Below the pieces are notes generated by a model. The model saw only the letters and a list, made by a program, of their open reading frames with translations. It was not told the origin of the DNA and did not search any database. A DNA stretch of 64,000 bases from Symbiodinium natans (taxonomy: Eukaryota > Sar > Dinophyceae > Suessiales > Symbiodiniaceae): the NCBI GenBank assembly GCA_905221605.1, contig CAJNDS010002254.1:62001-126000 (forward strand), written 5' to 3'. Below are positions 56,395 through 64,000 of the stretch, piece by piece. The position numbers and the translations under genes were made by a program. The first letter of the stretch is position 1. Each line of letters starts with the position of its first letter.

Positions 56395-56980
56395 CCCTAA
56401 ATCCTGTGCGCCCTAAACCCTATCAACACCGGGACTCCTACAAATCCCGTAAGATAAACCCAGGACCCGGCTTAGACAGGGTAGGTGTCAAAGTCGCGTG
56501 CCTCGATGTGCGAATGTGGGGAGTCCGTCCACTCGCCGACCTGGGCAAGGTGAACTTTCCGCCCCCCCTCAACCCTCCTACCCGGGCCTACCCTGCACCC
56601 AAGCAACCTTAACCCTAAACCCTGCACAGCTAGAGGCGCGAAAGAAAACAGACGAGAAGACAACAAAACCAAAAAGTGCACAAAAACGCGCCCCAAAATT
56701 CGAAAGATGCAAGAGGCAAGGCCCAGCTCCTACCCCAGTCCCTACAGCACCCGGCACCCTAAATCCTAAACCCCAAACCCGAAAAAAAACTAAAACCCTA
56801 AACCCTAAACCCTCGACAGCAGCTCAAACCTGCTAAGCTTCGAACCCCAAAGAAATCAGGAAGGCGTGATCTCTTCTTTTAATGGTCCCTGTTACAGTCG
56901 TCGCCTGAATCTACGATTCCATATGCTAGTGGGACTGGGGCAATCTTAATCCTGGAGCCCCCGGCGCACAATAAACCCTA
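56395..56980. other. Degenerate telomere-like fragments, no gene
   Basis: CCCTAAA-type fragments at about 56,395-56,425, 56,608-56,625 and 56,757-56,812. No domain is recognised. Confidence 0.4.
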
Positions 56981-56982
56981 CC

Positions 56983-57150
56983 CCCCACACCCCACACCCC
57001 ACACCCCACACCCCACACCCCACACCCCACACCCCACACCCCACACCCCACACCCCACACCCCACACCCTAAACCCTAAACCCTAAACCCTAAACCCTAA
57101 ACCCTAAACCCTAAACCCTATACCCTAAACCCTAAACCCTAACCCTAAAC
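56983..57150. repeat. CCCCACA array passing into a CCCTAAA array
   Basis: About twelve CCCCACA heptamers (56,983-57,068) continue without a break in phase into CCCTAAA heptamers (to about 57,150). The variant keeps the 7-bp period. Confidence 0.95.
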
Positions 57151-57156
57151 CCTAGC

Positions 57157-57201
57157 CTTGAGGATCTGCCAGGTGCCGCTCAAGGCGGCCGCCAGCTCCG
57201 C
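57157..57201 (-). CDS. 15-codon exon-like island abutting a heptamer array
   Basis: On the minus strand, after GTTGCAG, it reads AELAAALSGTWQILK with phase 0 at both ends. It is followed by GCTAGGGTTTAGGG: a GC donor whose intron begins as telomere-like repeat. Very short, so moderate confidence. Confidence 0.42.
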
Positions 57202-57210
57202 CTGCAACAC

Positions 57211-57775
57211 TCTTAGGGGGATGTCAGGGGGGTTTAAGGGCTGTGTAAGGGTGGTTGAAGGGGTTTAACGGGGTTTCAGGGGGGCTGAGGGGGGTTTAAG
57301 GGGGGTTTAAGGGGTTTAAGGGGTTTGGGGTTTAAGGGGTTTAGGGTTTAGGGGGTTAGGTTTTAGGGCGGTCAAGGGGGGTTGAAGGGGTTTGGGGTTG
57401 AGGGTTTAAGGGGTTTAGGGGGCTTAGGGGCATTTAGGGGTTGAGGGGTTTTGGTTTAGGGGGATGAAGGGGGTTTAGGTTAGTTTAGGATTAGGGGTTA
57501 GGGCGGTTTAAGAGGATTGTGGGCTTAGGGTTTAGGGGGTTTATGGGGTGTTAGGGGGTTTAGGAGGTTTGGGGTCTAGAGGTTTTACGGTTGAGGGTTT
57601 AGGGGGTCCAAGGGGGTTAAGGAGTTTTAGGGTTTAGGGCTTAAGGGGGTTTGGGGGGCTCAGGGGGTTTGGGGGTTTAGGGGTGCAAGGGGGGGATTAG
57701 GGGGGTTTAAGTGGTTTGGGGGGCTTAGGAGGTTTAGGGGTTTAAAGGTTTAGTGGTTTGTCAGGGTTTAGGGTG
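57211..57775. repeat. G-rich degenerate GGGGTTTAAGG field
   Basis: More than 500 bp of GGGGTTTAAGG, GGGGGTTTAGG and GGGTTGAAGG variants, G-rich on the plus strand throughout. Confidence 0.9.
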
Positions 57776-57779
57776 TCTG

Positions 57780-58520
57780 TTACCCTTTTCAGCGGGCCAG
57801 CCCATTCTGGGGGTACGCCGACAAAGATAGGGCTTAGGGGTTCGGGAACATAGGCAGAAACTTTTGTTCACCTCGAGTTTCATTTTAAAAATCATAACTT
57901 CTGACACTACATACTTCTTGAGGAGACCATAGGGTTCGCAAGGTAGTACATGTTGCCATGACAGCGCAGGGCTTCGGGTCTAGGCTTTGTCTGCCCTGTC
58001 GCGTGTGCGCGGGCGCAAAACCTCAACAGCCCCCCCCCTCCTCCACTAAACCCTAAGCCCCCTAAACCCTGCCCCCACCCACCCAAAATGCCAAACTCGC
58101 GGGGTCTCAGCCCAATAAGACAAGAGATCATGCCGTGCTTCTTCGGTTTATGCAAAAAACAAAAATAGTCTGCTATCCGTCAATAGTGTGGGGTTAGGCC
58201 TTTGGGTACCTTGCAGGCCAACCATCCCCTGTCTGGTTGCATCACCATTGCCAGCACATGGGTTCTCTCCCAGGCGACACCACGGGTTGTGGCCTTGAGA
58301 TTGTGTTACTAAGGCTTTAGGTTTCAAGGCTTAGGTAGGGATGTGTAGGGCTTGGCCGAAGACAAGCACCAAAGAATCTTGTTCTTGCGTTTGCTCCCCC
58401 ATGAGTCCTCCTCGATGCCTCACCCAGCTTCTCGAAGCGTGAACCCGCTATGCAAATGTCTTGGTGTTGATGGGTTTTGGGCTTTGGTGGGTTCTGGGCT
58501 TTGGGAAACCTCCTCACCAA
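57780..58520. other. Possible minus-strand exons, unassigned
   Basis: Open minus stretches at about 57,915-58,010 (PEALRCHGNMYYLANPMVS), 58,200-58,290 (RGVAWERTHVLAMVMQPDRG) and 58,365-58,440 (SRFEKLGEASRRTHGGANAR) look coding-like but have no recognised homology and no secure splice sites. Confidence 0.3.
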
Positions 58521-58525
58521 AATAT

Positions 58526-58629
58526 GGGGGGGTTTTACGAACATAAGGGACCCTTAGTTTTAACCCCCAAGTAGTCGGATTCCCTAAAAATAAGGACCCC
58601 GATAGGTACCTCTAGTGTCGGAATCCCCC
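58526..58629. mobile_element. Inverted-repeat element, family C
   Basis: The arms GGGGGGTTTTACGAACATAAGG and CCTCTAGTGTCGGAATCCCCC are inverted. The core CCCCCAAGTAGTCGGATTCCC and AAGGACCCCGATAGGTACC recur in the 43,501 and 61,813 copies. Confidence 0.82.
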
Positions 58630-58637
58630 AAATCTCA

Positions 58638-58725
58638 AAAGAGCCAGGCCTTTTCGGCAGCAGCCTTGCCGAGGCTGGACTCCATGTCGCTCGGCGCCTC
58701 CTGGCCAAAGCTGCGCTCTGGACTC
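58638..58725 (-). CDS. Exon-like island
   Basis: The minus frame reads SPERSFGQEAPSDMESSLGK then AAAEKAWLF. It lies directly beside the family C element at 58,526-58,629. Not recognised. Confidence 0.42.
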
Positions 58726-58761
58726 GAAAAACAGCCCTAGAACGGGTTTAGGGTTTTAGGG

Positions 58762-58910
58762 TTACTTGGAGGTGCATGGTACTTATAACCCAACTACAAC
58801 TGTGTGGTTCTAACCCACTTCTAAGCCCTTAAAGAGCCCAAATATAGTTATCATTGGGACCTAAGTACAGCCATAATTGGGTTAGTAAGCACCATGAACC
58901 CTCCAAGTAT
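58762..58910. mobile_element. Inverted-repeat element, family D, second copy
   Basis: TTACTTGGAGGTGCATGGTA and ACCATGAACCCTCCAAGTA form inverted ends with one or two mismatches. The inner TAATTGGGTT/AACCCAACTA also pairs. It is inserted in TTTAGGG-like sequence, and more diverged than the 54,571 copy. Confidence 0.85.
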
Positions 58911-59242
58911 GAGTCTTTGGGGGACAGGGATTGGAGTTTAGGGTTGCAACCCCCTCACCGCGCAGACCCCTGGTGTGAACACCTCCCTCAAGTCCGAATA
59001 TTCCTGGCGTCTGACCCACCCATGTGAAAAATAGAGGATACCGAGAATGAAATGAGGGCAAGGGCATGAACCCCCGAAGCCCAAACTCTGCAACCCAAGC
59101 AAAACTTACTTGGCTTCGCAAGTTTAAAGCTTAGGGCTCTCAGGTTCGCTTCATCTCAAAAACGACCCACTTTATGTATATGCATATATAGATGTATACA
59201 TATGTAAGACATCGAGAAAACACTCAAGGAGAGTACAGGCAC

Positions 59243-59289
59243 CATAGCGCCTCACTCTTCGCCGCCGCAGATTTGGCCACGATCACAGC
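59243..59289 (-). CDS. Exon-like island (Ala-rich helix)
   Basis: The minus strand after CGGCAG reads AVIVAKSAAAKSEALW and then a GT. TTTAGGG-like sequence lies immediately upstream. Confidence 0.42.
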
Positions 59290-59345
59290 CTGCCGGTGTT
59301 TAGGGTTTAAGCCCCCCCAAAACCCTTAGGAAACCCTGAACCTCG

Positions 59346-59408
59346 AAAGCCCCGAGGCCTCAGAGGACGTGCGGAGGTCGGTCTCAGCAGCTGCAACTGC
59401 AGACTGCT
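59346..59408 (-). CDS. Exon-like island
   Basis: The minus frame reads KQSAVAAAETDLRTSSEASG then LSR, of the same Ala/Ser/Glu-rich character as its neighbours. Splice sites are ambiguous. Confidence 0.35.
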
Positions 59409-59492
59409 TGGCTTTACCGGTTAAGTTTCGGCTCAGGGGCTTCGGTGGGGGCTTGTAGGTTTGTAGGGCTTTTTTGGAAGGATTTTGGGGGT

Positions 59493-59633
59493 TCAGGCTT
59501 GAGATGGCTGCTGAAAGAAGCGCTTGACGTGGGGCTCAAAGTGTTTGGGGGTCGGCCGTGGGCCACAGGCAAAGTCGCCAGGTCGCGCCTGAAGCATCGA
59601 CTCCGCCGCGGCTCGGCTCTCTGACAGCGTTGC
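59493..59633 (-). CDS. Exon-like island, 46 codons and stop
   Basis: The minus strand after TGCCAG reads ATLSESRAAAESMLQARPGD, then FACGPRPTPKHFEPHVKRFF and QQPSQA, then TGA. The stop may be real or may lie beyond an internal donor. It is the longest island in this stretch, with GC-rich third positions. Not recognised. Confidence 0.5.
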   Translation of the reverse strand, partial: ATLSESRAAAESMLQARPGDFACGPRPTPKHFEPHVKRFFQQPSQA

Positions 59634-59639
59634 CTGGCA

Positions 59640-60040
59640 GACCCTATGGACCCCAAACCCTAGACTGCTTTTTTTGGGATCCGCTTGGGATCCTATTTGT
59701 GCCGGTAAGGCTCAGGGATAGGCTGCGGGTTTAGCGGTTTTGGGTTTCGAGTTTGGAGGGTTGAGGGTTTTAAGGCCTTTGCGGTTTCGGGGTCTAATCC
59801 ACCGAGGCCGGGCCGAGTTTTTTTGGCCCGGAATGGGTACCCCCTGTAGTCGACCCACGTGCCCGGACCCAGGTAAAGGGGCCCCTGACCCTCAGGTCCC
59901 TTCCCCGGGCCCCCCCCCCCCCCCCAACCCCTAAGCTTGACACCCAGCTCGTCGCCTTCTCCTACGCCCCCCTACGCCATGGACGGCCCCCGTACAAAAA
60001 GGGACGGGTGTGCCGCCTTCCCCCCCTCACCCCCACTACC
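59640..60040. other. Unassigned, homopolymer C tract
   Basis: Poly-C at about 59,910-59,925; degenerate GGGTTTAG bases at 59,725-59,770. Confidence 0.4.
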
Positions 60041-60044
60041 CCTT

Positions 60045-60140
60045 CCTGCCGCCTCGGTACCCTTGTCGAGGTAGCGATAAAACTTTGGTCTAATGAAGCG
60101 AGTCTTGGTGGGTTTTGAGCTTGGGGCTTGCGCCACTGTT
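60045..60140 (-). CDS. Exon-like island (basic)
   Basis: The minus frame includes VAQAPSSKPTKTRFIRPKFY then RYLDKGTEAA. It borders the GA microsatellite that begins at 60,161. Boundaries unknown. Confidence 0.4.
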
Positions 60141-60160
60141 TGCACTGTGATTTGCCTATT

Positions 60161-60170
60161 GTTGAGAGAG

Positions 60171-60249
<79 letters not shown>
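60161..60249. repeat. (GA)n microsatellite
   Basis: About 80 bp of nearly pure GA. Confidence 0.97.
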
Positions 60250-60341
60250 CCAAATCAGAAGCCCTAAACTCCTGAGGGACTTGACAGAACAACCCCGTAC
60301 ATCCTAGTAGAATGAAAGGCGACTCCTGCGAAGATACCCCG

Positions 60342-60425
60342 CACGCACCTTGGAATTCTCCACCCCCGACACTTGCGCGCTTTCGTCTTCCACAACCTGC
60401 GGGTTTTGGGTCTTCGGTGCAGGGT
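60342..60425 (-). CDS. Exon-like island
   Basis: The minus frame reads PAPKTQNPQVVEDESAQVSG then VENSK, ending AAG/GTGCGTGC (GT donor). A CCCCTT repeat and then a heptamer array lie upstream. Confidence 0.45.
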
Positions 60426-60509
60426 AGAAGCTGCTTGGACTCCCCCCCACCCTCCCCTTCCCCTTCCCCTTCCCCTTCCCCCTCCCCTCCCCCTCCCCCG
60501 GTTGAGGTT

Positions 60510-60675
<166 letters not shown>

Positions 60676-60676
60676 G

Positions 60677-60777
60677 GCCTCAGGCTTCTTGAAACGCTCC
60701 TCGTCCGACGTGGAGGAGGAGGAGTGCGAGTCTTGGCCATCGGAGCTGTGAAGCTCAGCGCTGTCCTCCGGGGTGGT
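60677..60777 (-). CDS. Acidic Ser-rich exon-like island
   Basis: The minus frame reads TPEDSAELHSSDGQDSHSSS then STSDEERFKKPEA. It directly abuts the TTGAGGG array, which would be the following intron. Disordered acidic segment; not recognised. Confidence 0.48.
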
Positions 60778-60829
60778 TTGAACCCGATAACCCTAAACCC
60801 AGGGGTCTAAATTTAAGGGTGGTCATGCT

Positions 60830-60985
60830 GGCCTAAATCCAAGCCCTAAGCCCTAAGCCCTCAGCCCTAAGCCCTAAGCCCTAAGCCCTAAGCCCTTAGC
60901 CCTTAGCCCTAAGCCCTAAAACCTAAACCATCCCTGGCGGCGCGCCTCCAGGGCCCTCTCGCTGACCGACTCCGGCGCCTCGCAG
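60830..60985. repeat. CCCTAAG array with adjacent exon-like island
   Basis: CCCTAAG heptamers run at 60,838-60,925. Next to them, minus 60,985-60,927 reads HCEAPESVSERALEARRQG, another possible small exon. Confidence 0.6.
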
Positions 60986-60999
60986 TGTTGGGATTTAAT

Positions 61000-61810
61000 G
61001 TTAGAGTACTTGGTTCTTATCTTTGGGTAGTTACATGGTCCCGTAGTATGGGCCCTGAAAGGGTCCCCATACATACCCCTTATGTACAAACTAAGGGCCC
61101 GTACATCAGAATCGGTAAGGGTCTTGAGGTTCGGGGTTCCCTACTACTCCCTAAGGCTCCCTAAGGTTCCCTAAAGTTCCCTAGGTACCCACCCTCATGA
61201 CCCCCCCCCTCAGATCCTAGACGTACAGATCTGGCGAGCTGTAAGGCCCAGGCCCGGGCGTTGTGCGCCTGGCTGCAAGCACAGCAAGAGATGACGAGTC
61301 TTCAAGGCTCAAAACCATTCTGGCTTCAGCTTTAAACAGGCGTCTGGCCCTGAGACCAGCACAAAGGACTGCATATCCACTCCCTGCTCTACGACCTCCG
61401 AGCCGGTTGAATGGAAGAAGTAAGGCCCTGCACGCCGTTCTTGTTCCAAACTTGACAGGGATGAAAGGGCTTGAGTCGCAGATCTCATCCGGGCCAGTAC
61501 GGGCCTTGACGAAGGAAATCGGCTGTCACAGCTGATGTATTTGCAGCCCAAGGGAGATGATGGGACCCTCTGGAAACGGTCGGTTGCGAGCCATGTGGCT
61601 CTCGAAACGATGGGTGCTCGGCGCCACGGTACCAGCATGCAATGTCGAGCCAACTTTTGGGCCCGCGGTTTTTGGTTGAGTTTTTTGTTAACCTTTTGAG
61701 GTTAGGATAGTAACAGGATTCAACTGTCAAGGGATCGAAAGCTCACACATTTCGAGGTGCCCATGTGCAGGTTGCCACAGCGACGGACAAAAACAGAAGC
61801 TTATGCAAGG
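61000..61810. other. Unassigned
   Basis: A hairpin-like GTAGTATGGGCCC/GGGTCCCCATACATAC at about 61,034-61,075. Open frames at 61,263-61,653 on both strands cannot be told apart. Confidence 0.3.
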
Positions 61811-61812
61811 AA

Positions 61813-61895
61813 GGGCAGTTTTACGCAAATAAGGGACCCCAAATACAGACCCCCAAATAGTAGGATCCCCTTATAAAAAGGACCCCAAGAAGGCA
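61813..61895. mobile_element. Family C element, degraded right arm
   Basis: GGGCAGTTTTACGCAAATAAGG, then CCCCCAAATAGTAGGATCCC, then AAGGACCCCAAGAAGG. The middle is shared with the 31,761 copy. The right arm is lost. Confidence 0.7.
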
Positions 61896-61929
61896 CGAGT
61901 AAGGCTTCATTGCTTTAATGAGAAGCTTT

Positions 61930-62270
61930 CGATATCTATATCTATATCTATATCTATATCTATATATCTATATCTATACATATATGTATGCAGTTTCAGC
62001 ATGTAGCTTTTAGGCACTTGGGCGCTCTGCTGACTTGGCTGGTACAACCCTAAAGCCGCGCATCCTGAAACCCTAAAGCCCTCAACTGAGTGCTCCAACT
62101 TTGCACCCGACCTCGATGGCGGCAGCAACCCTCGCCGCAATCGCAGCAGAGCGGCGCACCTGGAAAAGTCGCCAAGAGAAGCGAGCCAACTGCTTGTATC
62201 ACTCGAATTGTGCGGAAAACGAATATACACACACATACATATATATATATACACAGGAAAACAAAACGAA
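61930..62270. repeat. ATCTAT and TA microsatellites
   Basis: TATATC/ATCTAT repeats at 61,930-61,990; ACATATATATATATACACA at about 62,232-62,255. Confidence 0.85.
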
Positions 62271-62333
62271 CCATGTTTTTTTGTGCTTGCACCGATGATA
62301 GTGACAACACCGCATACTGAGTCCAACCCTATA

Positions 62334-62443
62334 CTGGAGGTTGGGATGTTCACCCTTATACTAACAGTCCTGAATAGGCATTGTAGTATCACCTCTTTCT
62401 AATCCTCATTAGGACTTCGAAGGGGAAACATCCCAAGTTAGAG
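62334..62443. mobile_element. 110-bp inverted-repeat element, family E
   Basis: The left end CTGGAGGTTGGGATGTTCACCC pairs with the right end GGGGAAACATCCCAAGTTAGAG. The right end is AG, as in the confirmed introners. The truncated copy at 22,658 shares the left half. No flanking duplication was identified. Confidence 0.75.
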
Positions 62444-62645
62444 GTTTTGTGTTTCGGCTGCCCTTTTGGCAGGCTTTGGGGATAGTGCAAGGATTACAGT
62501 GCTTTGGGGGCGCATTCGGGGACCACCTTTTGCGAAACCCCCGTAGAAGCCTCTCGTCTCTTCCTGCTGGCACTAGGTCGGCACATGTTGTGTGGCAGTT
62601 TCGAAGTTTCAAATCCTAAGTCTGTCACAGATCTTTGCTCAAGCC

Positions 62646-63342
62646 TCAAGCTTCTGGATGAGGTTCACTTTCGCCTTTCGTTTTTCTTCGTTTTTCTCTC
62701 TCGTCTGCCCCGTCAATTGGATTCTCCACACCCTCCATGTTATTTCTGCCATACTGTCGCACGCACCTGTCAACGAAGTGGAAACCTAAGCCCGGGACGA
62801 TTTGGTCGCGGATGCTGACACGCTGGAACGTAGCCTCCTTCTCCGACTGCTCCCTTTGCATCTCCGCCTCTTGCGTCTCCTCCTCCTCCTCCCGGGTCTC
62901 TTCCGTCTCCTCATCCGACTCCTCTTCTTCGGTCTCCTCCTCCTCCTCTGACCCCTCCTCTTCCGACTCCTCCTCTTCCGATGCCTCCGCAGATGCAACA
63001 CGCAGACGACGCAAACCTACACATTCAGGTTTGCAGCCGGCTTGTCCGACCCAACCTCCTCCGACCAGCCTTCGACAATCGTCTCCTGCCGGGACGGAGG
63101 CAAGACTTTGCGCGCCATGCATCACGAAGCGCTGCGGCCTCACCGTGAACATCCGTGATGTAGAAGGCGCCATCGTCCGCCCAGATGTCCGCGGCGGGAT
63201 GAGCAAGGTCCACAGCGCCTTGCTCTTCCCCGCTCCACACGATGACCATGCCGTCATCCCCTCGCAACATGTGAACATGCTCAAAAGCGCAAAATACTGG
63301 CTGTGGAAGTACGCATGATACCTGCCAACATGATCCCTCCAT
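62646..63342 (-). CDS. Acidic protein gene in two frames (intron or frameshift)
   Basis: An upstream frame starting at ATG 63342 has coding-like composition: VFCAFEHVHMLRGDDGMVIV, then WSGEEQGAVDLAHPAADIWA, DDGAFYITDVHGEAAALRDA and WRAKS, running to a stop at about 63,025. From about 63,010 a second frame continues with a long acidic tract (SEEEESEEEGSEEEEETEEE and on) and then FQRVSIRDQIVPGLGFHFVD. That frame ends at 62,646. The two frames are probably one protein joined by an unplaced small intron (around 63,000-63,060, where GGTTTGCAG and GTTGGG occur) or split by a frameshift. The family is not recognised. The acidic tract suggests a nuclear or chaperone-type disordered region. Confidence 0.5.
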
Positions 63343-63529
63343 GGACCAACAGTTTCACTGCAGCGTGACTCGCCGAAAAACACATTCAAAAACGATACTG
63401 CGGCAGGCCGAAAGTTCGTCGCACTCGCAACATAAGACAAGAAGACAGCAGAAAGGAAAGCCCCCTCTCCCCCTTCGACTCCTGCACTCCAAGAGCGCCA
63501 GGCCCTCCTCCGGAACAATAACAATAGTA

Positions 63530-64000
63530 TAAGTTTATTCCAGGGGATTCATTCCTCCGCTGGCCAGGCTAGGACAAAACCATGATGCAGTACTCCGCTG
63601 TCCTCCATCAACTTTGTCTTGTCAAGAGCGAAGAAACTTTATTCCCGGTCATGTAGTGCTTTGCTGCCCATGTTTTTTTTAAAGCGGGCGCCTCTTTACT
63701 ACATCAGTAGCACAGTAGGCCGTTCTTGTGGGGCTCGCAACTAGGTGTGAGACAAGGACATCTACTTTGAAAGCCAAACTGTACAAGCCAGCGAGTGAAA
63801 AAGAAGTCGTGACTACAAAGAAGCAACCGCTAGCGCAGAGGCCCTTATTGCAAGACAACTTAACGCAAGGCCAGCATGGTGAGACCAACGCAAACAAGAA
63901 CCTACCGGCACCAATCACTCAGCTGCCCGTCACCCATAGCAATGCTGCGCCACGTCTGGTACAGACATTAAGCGAAAGTATGGGTAGGCCGTAAGGCAAG
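63530..64000. other. Window end, no gene recognised
   Basis: Short open frames on both strands without a domain. Confidence 0.4.

Overview
The window looks like nuclear DNA of a photosynthetic dinoflagellate. The evidence is: telomere-type heptamers (TTTAGGG/CCCTAAA) scattered through it; a plastid ferredoxin-NADP reductase with the two-hydrophobic-segment presequence typical of dinoflagellates; short introns with GT, GC and GA donors; and many small exons separated by short repetitive introns. No bacterial operon structure, CRISPR array, tRNA or rRNA was seen. No dinoflagellate spliced-leader relic was noticed, so the lineage call is strong but inferred.

Layout. At 1-1,200: simple repeats, telomere-like arrays and one inverted-repeat element. 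At 1,568-4,297 (-): a U-box plus dynamin-type GTPase gene. At 4,300-6,250: telomere-like and microsatellite repeats, three inverted-repeat elements and two exon-like islands (-). At 6,894-8,338 (-): a complete three-exon ferredoxin-NADP reductase gene. At 10,206-10,587 (-): the 3' end of an unrecognised gene. At 11,941-13,661 (-): a heme peroxidase. At 13,790-14,659 (-): a secreted Cys-rich protein. At 17,595-19,860: a 41-bp satellite. At 20,460-22,740: homopolymers, telomere-like repeats and exon-like scraps. From 22.9 to 41.5 kb little is recognisable except a 275-bp AC microsatellite and a tandem duplication of a P-loop ORF (32-35 kb). From 41.5 to 53 kb it is mostly repeats. At 53.3-61 kb there is a string of short, in-frame exon-like islands on the minus strand, embedded in heptamer repeats and inverted-repeat elements. 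At 62.6-63.4 kb (-) an acidic coding region closes the window.

The most interesting content is a set of roughly 100-160 bp elements with terminal inverted repeats. Five of them sit exactly as introns in four recognisable genes. In each case a 4-bp direct repeat flanks the element (GAGA, GTGA, GTGG, GAAG, GCCA). The upstream copy of that repeat supplies the splice donor (GA, GT, GT, GA, GC), and the element's own 3' end supplies the AG acceptor. Removing element plus one repeat copy restores the reading frame every time. These behave as introners (intron-generating transposons), a class reported from dinoflagellates. Here the link between target-site duplication and non-canonical donor dinucleotide can be read directly. 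Relatives of the same and other families (A-E below) lie between exons or in repeats elsewhere. A second theme is that telomere-like heptamers form intron sequence: the second intron of the ferredoxin-NADP reductase gene contains them, and several exon-like islands abut them directly.
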